Assembly (NCBI GenBank): GCA_035544955.1
Contig: DASZZN010000028.1
Span: 16,500 to 80,499, forward strand
From: Candidatus Dormiibacterota bacterium
GTDB lineage: Bacteria > Chloroflexota > Dormibacteria > CF-121
Length of the DNA stretch: 64,000 nt
Direction: 5' to 3'
Part shown: one piece after another, positions 35,626 through 43,284 of the stretch
Numbering within the stretch: position 1 is the stretch's first letter
Layout: every line of letters starts with the position of its first letter
Notes under the pieces: generated by a model
The model's input: the letters and a program-made list of their open reading frames with translations, nothing else
Told to the model about the DNA's origin: nothing
Databases searched by the model: none
Position numbers and translations under genes: made by a program

Positions 35626-36267
35626 TTACCCGAGACTCCGTAGAGCGGTACGAAGCTGCTCACCGAACGCCTTGGCATTGGCATTGAGTGCGCTTTCCAG
35701 GGTCAGGAGCTTGGCTGCGTCGGCCCTGTCGGCTAGCGCATTGTTCCAGTCCCAAAAACTGTCGCGGAGAGTACGCCAGACCTTGAATGTCGTCCCCTCG
35801 GGTCCCTCGTCCAGGATGAGGTCGCGCTCACCCTCGCGATAGAGGCGACGCCACTCTTGCTCGAGCTCGTAGGCCCTGTCGAAGTTGCCTAGCTTGACCG
35901 GTCCCTGTTCTGGAATCGGCAGTTGGGGCCGTCCCTTTGGGAAGTGCTTCAACTCTCGCTGCAGCTCGAGCAGCGTCTGTACCGCAGCCATGAGCAATCC
36001 GGATGCGTTCCGGCGGAGGTCATAGCGTCGCTCGAGCCGACCTCGGGTTGTCTGGAGGGTGAAAACGAACAGGCCGAAGAAGCCAGATCCAAACAGAGGT
36101 AGAGCGGCCTCGCGAAGCTTGCCTGTTGTCTGGCTGGCGTTGCTCGGCACCGGCAGGAAGACATCGGCGATGACCGCCGCAAGCAGCACGACGTTGAGAA
36201 CCCAGAGGACGAGCAGCAGCCAGGATCCCAGGAGCCATCTGAGAGAGACCTCCGCCTTTTGCTTCAT
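35626..36267 (-). CDS. Two-helix membrane protein of unknown function
   Basis: 213 aa. Two hydrophobic helices (about 11-36 and 58-70), then RGRLERRYDLRRNASGLLMA and a helical cytoplasmic domain with WRRLYREGERDLI. Family not recognised. First gene of a short minus-strand unit (16-bp gaps to the 186-aa membrane protein and the PIN gene). Confidence 0.6.
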   Translation of the reverse strand: MKQKAEVSLRWLLGSWLLLVLWVLNVVLLAAVIADVFLPVPSNASQTTGKLREAALPLFGSGFFGLFVFTLQTTRGRLERRYDLRRNASGLLMAAVQTLLELQRELKHFPKGRPQLPIPEQGPVKLGNFDRAYELEQEWRRLYREGERDLILDEGPEGTTFKVWRTLRDSFWDWNNALADRADAAKLLTLESALNANAKAFGEQLRTALRSLG

Positions 36268-36337
36268 GAATTGTGGTCAAATTTCGCCGCCGTCGGCCAA
36301 TACCGCTTGTCGCCGCCTAACTTCGTCTTGAAAAAAC

Positions 36338-36386
36338 TGGAGGCGAGTGCGGGATTCGAACCCGTGGTGGAGGTTTTGCAGACCTC
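36338..36386 (-). pseudogene. 3' fragment of a tRNA-Cys gene (possible attachment-site relic)
   Basis: On the minus strand: anticodon stem-loop GAGGT CTGCAAA ACCTC (anticodon GCA, Cys), a short variable loop, T-arm with GGGTTCGAATCCC, the acceptor 3' strand ACTCGCC and TCCA. The D-arm and the matching 5' acceptor strand (GGCGAGT expected) are absent, so it is not a full tRNA. The T-stem has one mismatch. Such 3' tRNA fragments typically mark the far end of an integrated element. Confidence 0.7.
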
Positions 36387-36466
36387 TTCATTATTTTGGG
36401 TTCCAACCGATCTGGGCAGGGCATCTCCACACGCTCGGTCTTGCCAGATCGGCCTTAGGCACGGCT

Positions 36467-39400
36467 TCATCCGGGTGTTGCAAACTCAACCAGCCTGCAG
36501 AGGGCACCCGCGAGTCGCATCTGGTCGGGCGTGCGGCAACGGGCCTTGAGCAACTCGGGGCTGCACATCAAGATCACCAATCCTTGAGCCCTAGAAGCCG
36601 CCACGTTTAGGCGGTTTAGGCTGAACAGGAAATCCATGCCGCGAGGGGCGTCGTCGACCGTCGAGGTTGCCATCGAGTAGATGAGGACGGGCGCTTCCTG
36701 GCCCTGGAACTTGTCGACGGTGCCGACCCGCGCTCCGCCCGGAAGTGTCTCGATAAGCCGGCGGACCTGGGCGTTGTACGGCGCGACGACCAACACATCA
36801 TCAACAGCGAGCGGGCGTGTGGCCCCTTCGCGATCGGTCCACGGTAGGCCAAGAAGTGATCGGAAGGTTTGGTTAACTCGGTCGGCCTCTTCCGGCGACA
36901 GCGTCCGATTGCCGCTGTGGTCAACGGATAGATACCGCAACCCAAGCCCGCCAGTGCCGTTGCTTACCGCGAGGTTCTGGCGTTTAGTCGATTCGTCCGG
37001 CTCGAGCTTGCGGTCGTAGAAGGCCTCGGATACGAAAGCGCAGACCGTGGGGTGTAAACGGTAGGTTGTCTCAAGGAAGAGCCCGTAGGCGGTCGGCATC
37101 GTCGGCTGGTCCTGGATGACGTGATCGAGTACGGATCGGTCGACGCCTTCCGGATGGATCCCGTGGGAAGGCTGCCTTAGCTGGTTCGGATCGCCCAACA
37201 ATATAAGGTTGTGTGCTGCGCCAGCGATTGCAAGAACGTTCGCCAACGCCATCTGCCCAGCCTCGTCGACGACCAGGTAATCCAGCTTCGCGGGAAAGCT
37301 GGCGCGGGCGAAGAGCCAGGGCGTTCCGGCGACGACCTCAACCTCATCCGCGGCTAACGCAGCTTCGACGGTCGATGAGCTGTTGGTGCATTGAACATCT
37401 TGTGAAGCGCATCGATCGCGCTCGTCGGCCTTCTGCATGGCGCGGACTACCTTTCCTCTGCGCCTCGCCTCCCCCATCGTTTTGTCGAGCAGGTTGCCAA
37501 TGACCTTGTGACTATTCGCCGTTATCCCAACGCGCTTGCCGCGTCTGACCAGGTCGACGATCAACTCGGCGCCGATCGTTGTCTTCCCGGAGCCCGGCGG
37601 CCCCTGAATCGCCAGGCAGGTGTTGTCGAGCCGAGGCGCTAACAGCAACGCCACGTCCTTTGCTCGTTCGCCCGCCTGCACCAGCGGCGCCCCTTCGATG
37701 ACACCCTCGATCCTCGGCGGCTCGAGGCAGAGCAGATCGCGGGCCGCCTGGTAGGGGCCCGTCCCAGCAAAGCCGAGGTCGGCGACGCGTTGGCCCAGTC
37801 GCATCAGAGCATCGCGTTGCTCCTTAGTCGGGATCGGACTGGCTGGGATGAGCGACGTCGGATACGGTGACTCCGACTTCACGCCGCGACTCAGCTCGAT
37901 CCACCCCGCGATCGGATCCATTGCCACCACTTCGCCGGCGCCTGATTCTGTCCGTGGGTCGTGCGGTTGGTCGCCAACCCCGATCTTGTACTCCTGGTTC
38001 GGATCGAACCAATAGCGAAAGACGTTCGAACGGTGCTCCGGCCGCACCTCGCCGCGAAACTCGATCGCGCCAATCGCTTCCCGATCCTCCACCAACTGCT
38101 CGTCGGTCAAGGAACACTTGCGGTAGTACTCCCACCACTCGGATTTTCCCTCGCGGCGGTGCCAGTTGAGGCTGTGAGCCATCAGGTAGCGCGCCTGCTG
38201 CGCGGTCGACCGATCGTCCTCGTTTTCGGGGACGCCCTCGAGCAGTCGATCGACGAGCACAGCTGTCCGCTCATCGATGTCGCGTAGGGTTTCGCTCGGT
38301 TCGACTTCCTCGGGCCCGGGCCGTGGAATCTCGCCGTATAGAGCAATCGCCTCAAGGCGCCGCGCCTCCAGCCACTGGCGCAGTTGCGCCGTCGAGAGGC
38401 AGTCGTCCTCGTTGTACCGGGCGATCTCGTCGAGCAGCCGCTGGTCGTGCGACTCGAGCCAGTCCTCGTAAGCAACGATGCTGCCCGCGGCGTCGACGAT
38501 CTCGGTCGACCTCTTGCCTCGATAGAGCGACTCGAGTTCCTTCAACGAATACGACTCGGTCCCGATCCGAACGGACTGCCGGACTATCCGATACAGGTCG
38601 ACGAGCACCCGGCCGCGCAGGAGCTGGTCGACCTCAGCTTCCCGGGTCGCATAGGTACTCGCCAGATACTTGAGCGCGTTCGGCTCGTAAGGCGCGTAGT
38701 GATAGACGTGCAGATCGGGATTGCGGTTGAGTCGCTCGACAAGGAAGTCGACGACCTGCTCGAAGGCACGCTTCTCTTCATCGGGATCGTGGCCCCAGAA
38801 CGCATGGTGCATCATCACCCCCCTCCCCGACCCTCCCCCTTGAGGGGGGAGGGAAGTGGCGGAGTTGAGTTCGAGGATGCCGAAGAGGTACTCGAGGCCG
38901 TTGTCGCCGACGAAGGGATCGCCCTCCATGTCGAAGAAGAGGTCGTCCAGGGTTGGCGCGGGGAGCGACTGGAAGCCCAGCTGCTCGCCGAGCGGCGGTA
39001 GGACCTCGAACGGCAGCGTGTCTCTATGCCGCTGCTCCACCTGGAGCCGAGCCTGCTGTCGGAGCCGAGTGAGCGCCATTTCGTTAATTCCCTGGATGGA
39101 CTGATCGACGGGGCTCGCGCCGAGCTCGGTGACGGTCTTGATGCCTGCGAGGTTCAGGCGGCGGGTTTGGTCGCGACGCATGCCCGCAACGAGGCAGAGG
39201 TGGTCGTCCTGGCGACGGCGGACCTCGCAGACATCGATCCAACGGCAGATGCGGCAGTGGTCAACCGGATCTGGATAGGTCGCTATCGCCGGCGCAAACA
39301 CCGTTTCCTCGAACTGCCGCTTGACGCTCCGGTAGTAGGCCCCATAGTCCTTCAGGCGCAGCAACTCCTCACTGCCATCGCCGAGGATTAGCCGAATCCG

Positions 39401-39904
39401 CTCTGGCTCGACTCCTTGGACGGCAGCAACCTGCTCGGCGTAGACACAGCATTGGAGGACAGCCGCGGCTTTGGCCTTGCGCGCGAGCTTCGCGTCAGCA
39501 ACCTCGTAGCTGTAGGCGCCGAGCTTGCTGGGGCGGTCGACCCGCAGCAGGAAGTCGGGATGGCATCGCCAGCGGCCATCGAAGAAGGTGCCCTGGTAGA
39601 TGACGTCGGCACCTTCGTGCATGGCGGCGACGGTCTGGGCGTGCGCTTGGGCCAGGCCGGCAATGGTTCCGTCGGGGAACGGGAACTCGACGACTCGCCG
39701 GTGGCTGGTTCTCAATTCAGCCAGCTGCCGAGCTTCATGCTCAAGGCCTCGCCTCGCCAGAACCTCGAGTTCGGGGTCCTTCCGCTCCGGCCGCTCGATG
39801 TCACCGCGAGCGGCGGCCAGCTCCTGCTGGGTGAGGTGCTCGCACTCCAAAAAGCCCGTCAAATCGGACGGGCTAACGATCAGCCGACCATCCAGGAATT
39901 GCAT
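36467..39904 (-). CDS. RecB-like nuclease fused to SF1 helicase (TM0106/DNA2-like)
   Basis: 1145 aa. The N-terminal RecB/Cas4-like nuclease has HPDFLL (Asp117) and VADAKL (Asp137, Lys139), with cysteines C21, C217, C220 and C226 for a 4Fe-4S cluster. A RNase H-like segment (LFFDMEGDPF, then YNEDDCLST) follows in the middle. The C-terminal SF1 helicase has Walker A GPPGSGKTT (about residue 766), VDEAGQM and a UvrD-type end (VGTVDKFQGQEAPV). It should process or unwind DNA or RNA ends. A palindromic repeat inserts SLPPQGGGSGRG near residue 351. It is divergent from the helicase gene at 39991 across a shared palindrome. Confidence 0.85.
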   Translation of the reverse strand: MQFLDGRLIVSPSDLTGFLECEHLTQQELAAARGDIERPERKDPELEVLARRGLEHEARQLAELRTSHRRVVEFPFPDGTIAGLAQAHAQTVAAMHEGADVIYQGTFFDGRWRCHPDFLLRVDRPSKLGAYSYEVADAKLARKAKAAAVLQCCVYAEQVAAVQGVEPERIRLILGDGSEELLRLKDYGAYYRSVKRQFEETVFAPAIATYPDPVDHCRICRWIDVCEVRRRQDDHLCLVAGMRRDQTRRLNLAGIKTVTELGASPVDQSIQGINEMALTRLRQQARLQVEQRHRDTLPFEVLPPLGEQLGFQSLPAPTLDDLFFDMEGDPFVGDNGLEYLFGILELNSATSLPPQGGGSGRGVMMHHAFWGHDPDEEKRAFEQVVDFLVERLNRNPDLHVYHYAPYEPNALKYLASTYATREAEVDQLLRGRVLVDLYRIVRQSVRIGTESYSLKELESLYRGKRSTEIVDAAGSIVAYEDWLESHDQRLLDEIARYNEDDCLSTAQLRQWLEARRLEAIALYGEIPRPGPEEVEPSETLRDIDERTAVLVDRLLEGVPENEDDRSTAQQARYLMAHSLNWHRREGKSEWWEYYRKCSLTDEQLVEDREAIGAIEFRGEVRPEHRSNVFRYWFDPNQEYKIGVGDQPHDPRTESGAGEVVAMDPIAGWIELSRGVKSESPYPTSLIPASPIPTKEQRDALMRLGQRVADLGFAGTGPYQAARDLLCLEPPRIEGVIEGAPLVQAGERAKDVALLLAPRLDNTCLAIQGPPGSGKTTIGAELIVDLVRRGKRVGITANSHKVIGNLLDKTMGEARRRGKVVRAMQKADERDRCASQDVQCTNSSSTVEAALAADEVEVVAGTPWLFARASFPAKLDYLVVDEAGQMALANVLAIAGAAHNLILLGDPNQLRQPSHGIHPEGVDRSVLDHVIQDQPTMPTAYGLFLETTYRLHPTVCAFVSEAFYDRKLEPDESTKRQNLAVSNGTGGLGLRYLSVDHSGNRTLSPEEADRVNQTFRSLLGLPWTDREGATRPLAVDDVLVVAPYNAQVRRLIETLPGGARVGTVDKFQGQEAPVLIYSMATSTVDDAPRGMDFLFSLNRLNVAASRAQGLVILMCSPELLKARCRTPDQMRLAGALCRLVEFATPG
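38816..38862 (-). repeat. GC-rich palindromic repeat, copy 7 (inside nuclease/helicase gene)
   Basis: On the minus strand: TTCCCTCCCCC arm, CTCAA centre, GGGGGAGGG arm and a TCGGGGAGGGGGG tail. In-frame and on the gene's strand, encoding SLPPQGGGSGRG. It lies between two conserved-looking blocks of the protein, so it is probably in a loop. Confidence 0.75.
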
Positions 39905-39940
39905 TTGGCCCTTCTACTCCAAAGTCACTCTAGGGCCGGG

Positions 39941-39962
39941 TTGCGACAGCTGTGTGTCGCAA
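39941..39962. promoter_or_regulatory. Regulatory palindrome, site 1 (divergent helicase promoters)
   Basis: Perfect 8-bp arms TTGCGACA and TGTCGCAA around GCTGTG, in the 86-bp gap between two divergent helicase genes. It shares the core GACAGCTGTNTGTC with the sites at 48019 and 48731. A GATACT (39977-39982) lies 16 bp after the right part TGTCGC and 8 bp before the ATG at 39991, so that transcript may be leaderless and the palindrome would cover its -35. Confidence 0.65.
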
Positions 39963-39990
39963 GACCGTTTGCACCCGATACTGTGTGCGA

Positions 39991-42900
39991 ATGGCAAAAC
40001 CTGCCCCCAGCCGGGAGCTGGCCCCAGGCCTCTATGAGGCCATCCTTACAGACTTTTTGCAGGCGAGACTCCCGACCGACGAGAAGCTGTTTCGCCTAGA
40101 CAAGGTCGATCGCGCTGACATCGCTCGCATTTTGGCGAGCCATGTCGGGTCATTGGTGGAAAAAGTCCTGATGGCTCCTCACATTCAGGCCGACGCTGGG
40201 CGTCAGGTCGCGATGGTTAACGATCTTATCCAAAACCTTGTGGCAGCCGCCCCGGAACTGGGTGTCTTTGGCGATCAGACCGTCGACAAGGATGGCCGGC
40301 AACTGATCGAGCTGCTTCGAGTACTCGACGGAGGGTTAGGAGGCCTCATTTCCTTAGAGCGGCCGGACATCCCGCTAAGCCAAAACGCACTGCTCGTTGC
40401 AGCGAAGCAAGAGCCCGCATTTGGCTCCTCGATCAAGAAGGAACTGGAGTCGGCGGATAGGGTCGACCTCCTCTGCGCCTTTGTCGTCTGGAGCGGCATT
40501 CGGATATTCATGGACCAGCTTCGTCGACTCCGCGATAGAGGGGTTCCAGTTCGCCTGATAACGACGACCTATACGGGGACCACCGACGTTCGGGCCCTCG
40601 AGGAACTTGCGAAGATCGGCGTGCAAATCAAGGTCTCGTACGACACTGGGTTTACTCGCCTGCATGCGAAGGCATGGCTCTTCACCCGGGATAGCGGCTT
40701 TTCGACGGCCTATATCGGTTCGTCCAATTTGACGCATACGGCGTTACATGAGGGCCTCGAGTGGAACGTCCGCCTAACTCAGGCCAGCTCGCCCGAGCTC
40801 CTGGACCGGTTCAGCTCGGTATTTACGACCTATTGGGAGGACCCCCGGTTCGAGGACTACAACAGGGACGCGTTCGTTGCCGCCATTGCTCGGGAGACCC
40901 GTGATTCGACGACGGAACTCCTCCCCTTCGAGCTGCAGCCATATCCCTTTCAGCGAGAGATGCTCTACCGGCTAGAAGTCGAGCGGACTGTTCATAACCG
41001 CTGGAAGAACCTCATCGTAGCGGCCACCGGCAGCGGGAAGACCGTCGTTTCTGCCTTTGATTACAAGCAGATCTGTCGAGACTGGCCTAACGCTTCGCTC
41101 CTCTTTGTCGCCCACCGCCAGGAGATTTTGAAGCAAAGTCTCGTGACTTATCGCAACGTACTGCATGACGGAGACTTTGGCGAGCTTATGGTGGCCGGTG
41201 AGAAGCCTCGCGATGGCAAGCATGTCTTCGCGTCGATTCAATCCCTCCATCACACAAACCTGGCGGATCTGGCGCCCGATTTTTACGATGTCGTGATCGT
41301 CGACGAGTTCCATCACGCGGAAGCCCCGACCTACACACGGCTGCTTGACCATCTGAAGCCGCGGCTGCTAGTTGGGATGACAGCCACTCCGGAGCGGACC
41401 GATGGGCTCGATATCAAGCGCTGGTTCGACGGGCACATCGCGGTGGAGCTGCGCCTATGGGATGCATTAGAGCAAGGCCTGCTTTGTCCGTTCCAATACT
41501 TCGGGGTTTCGGACGGCGTCGACTTGTCCGAACTCACGTGGGCGCGAGGCGGCTACGACACAAGACAACTCGGCCAAATTTATACGGGCAACGACATTCG
41601 CGTCCGGAAGATCCTTGACGCAGTGCAGGAAGTGGTTGAGGCGCCTACGCGCATGAAGGCTCTGGGATTCTGCGTCAGCGTGGAACATGCAAAGTACATG
41701 GCCGAGCGCTTTTCCATGGCGGGCATCCCGTCCTTGGCCGTTTCGGGAATCTCAAGCGACGCCGATCGATCGCAAGCGCTTCGCGACCTGCGCACCGGAA
41801 AGACCAATGTCCTATTTTCCGTCGACCTATTTAACGAAGGCTTGGACATTCCGGACGTCGACACCGTGATGCTTCTCCGCCCAACGGAGAGCCCGGTTGT
41901 CTTTCTTCAACAGCTAGGCCGGGGGCTTAGGCATGCGGAGGGGAAAGCCGGTCTTACCGTGCTCGACTTCATCGGCCAGCAGCACAGGCGGTTCAGGTTC
42001 GAGGAGCGGTTCAAGGCTCTGCTCGGTATGAATCGGAAGGAGGTCCTGGATCAGGTCGAAGACGGCTTCCCCTATCTACCTGCCGGGTGCTCGATAACCC
42101 TCGACCGTCAGTCCCAGAAAGTGATTCTCGACAACATCAAGGGTTCGGTTGCCAAGCTCAGGGCCGAGTTGGCCGAAAAGCTCCAGGAATTGGGTGACGT
42201 GTCACTAGAAGATTTCTTGGCGCGCACAGGCGTCGAACTTGCCGATGTGTACTCCGGCGGCAATCCTGGTTGGACGGTCATCCGCCGGCAAGCTGGCTTT
42301 GCTGGGGATCCGACGGCGGACGAGGCTCTGCTGAGTAAAGCCGTGAGTCGGATGCTGCATATCGACGATCCTTTGCGCGTCGCAACCTATACAGAAAGGT
42401 TGTCCCAGCCAGGCCGCGGCGTCGATGGAATTGACGAGATGACCCGGCGTCTATTGGGCATGCTCCATTTCGATCTCTGGTCGAGCGACAACTCGTCTAT
42501 CGGACTTCGAGAATCGCTTGCCAGACTGTTTAGAAGCCCGAATATTGTTAACGAGCTCCGCGAGCTCCTGGCCATCCTTGGTGCCAACTCGACCCACCTC
42601 ATCAAGGACGCGGACCTTCCTAAGGAAGTTCCGCTCAAGCTACACGCTCGATATACGCGAAACGAAATTCTCGCTGCCTTTGGTGAGGCCACGCCCGAAA
42701 AGCCTCCTCAATGGCGAGAGGGCGTCCGTTGGGTCGAGAGATATATGACTGACCTCTTCCTTGTAACTCTGAATAAGTCGGAACGGCGATTCTCGCCAAG
42801 CACACGGTATCGCGATTATCCGATCTCTCCCGGACTGTTTCATTGGGAATCGCAGTCCACAACCTCTGCTGCCTCGCCCACCGGGCAGCGGTACATCAAC

Positions 42901-43098
42901 CATGCGGCACGCGGCACCACGGTCCTTCTGTTTGTGCGCGAAAACTCGGCCGGCGAGTCTTTGGGGGCTTCGCCTTTCATTTTTCTCGGGAAAGCTGCCT
43001 ACGTAAGTCATGAGCGAGACCGGCCAATGGCCATAACCTGGCGGCTGGAGAACGAAATGCCTCCCGATTTCTTTCAGATCGCAAAGGCCGCTGTCTAA
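39991..43098 (+). CDS. PLD-family nuclease fused to SF2 helicase (DUF3427-type)
   Basis: 1035 aa from the ATG at 39991. The first 220 residues are helical. A phospholipase D-like nuclease domain follows with LHAKAWLFTRDSGF (HxKx4-5D near 224) and IGSSNLT. The SF2 helicase has Walker A AATGSGKTVVS (about 343), DEFH in VIVDEFHHA (about 436) and motif VI QQLGRGLRH. The C-terminal DUF3427-like region ends in FLGKAAYVSHERDRPMAITW. This architecture is frequent in defence islands; activity on DNA is expected, with the single PLD motif probably acting as a dimer. Confidence 0.87.
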   Translation: MAKPAPSRELAPGLYEAILTDFLQARLPTDEKLFRLDKVDRADIARILASHVGSLVEKVLMAPHIQADAGRQVAMVNDLIQNLVAAAPELGVFGDQTVDKDGRQLIELLRVLDGGLGGLISLERPDIPLSQNALLVAAKQEPAFGSSIKKELESADRVDLLCAFVVWSGIRIFMDQLRRLRDRGVPVRLITTTYTGTTDVRALEELAKIGVQIKVSYDTGFTRLHAKAWLFTRDSGFSTAYIGSSNLTHTALHEGLEWNVRLTQASSPELLDRFSSVFTTYWEDPRFEDYNRDAFVAAIARETRDSTTELLPFELQPYPFQREMLYRLEVERTVHNRWKNLIVAATGSGKTVVSAFDYKQICRDWPNASLLFVAHRQEILKQSLVTYRNVLHDGDFGELMVAGEKPRDGKHVFASIQSLHHTNLADLAPDFYDVVIVDEFHHAEAPTYTRLLDHLKPRLLVGMTATPERTDGLDIKRWFDGHIAVELRLWDALEQGLLCPFQYFGVSDGVDLSELTWARGGYDTRQLGQIYTGNDIRVRKILDAVQEVVEAPTRMKALGFCVSVEHAKYMAERFSMAGIPSLAVSGISSDADRSQALRDLRTGKTNVLFSVDLFNEGLDIPDVDTVMLLRPTESPVVFLQQLGRGLRHAEGKAGLTVLDFIGQQHRRFRFEERFKALLGMNRKEVLDQVEDGFPYLPAGCSITLDRQSQKVILDNIKGSVAKLRAELAEKLQELGDVSLEDFLARTGVELADVYSGGNPGWTVIRRQAGFAGDPTADEALLSKAVSRMLHIDDPLRVATYTERLSQPGRGVDGIDEMTRRLLGMLHFDLWSSDNSSIGLRESLARLFRSPNIVNELRELLAILGANSTHLIKDADLPKEVPLKLHARYTRNEILAAFGEATPEKPPQWREGVRWVERYMTDLFLVTLNKSERRFSPSTRYRDYPISPGLFHWESQSTTSAASPTGQRYINHAARGTTVLLFVRENSAGESLGASPFIFLGKAAYVSHERDRPMAITWRLENEMPPDFFQIAKAAV

Positions 43099-43284
43099 GC
43101 CTGGTCTCGCTACCTGCTGCTCGCCAGTAGCGGTGCTACAAATGGGAATACAGGGAATGCCCGGCCGGGTTTCGGCTGGCGCTTGACAGGCGAATCGAGC
43201 GCGATCACCATACTAAAAGCTGACGGCTACGGAAAGTTGGATGTGATGGGGGCTCAGGTTGAGGCGTGATCGGGTTGATGGTAA

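Noticed and set aside
39952..39990. Upstream extension of the PLD-helicase start into the palindrome
   Set aside because: The extension covers the regulatory palindrome and has no ribosome-binding site; the ATG at 39991 with a -10-like GATACT at leaderless distance is more likely.
43183..43216. Promoter TTGACA ... TACTAA before the McrB-like gene
   Set aside because: Spacing of about 22 bases is too long for a normal sigma70-type promoter.
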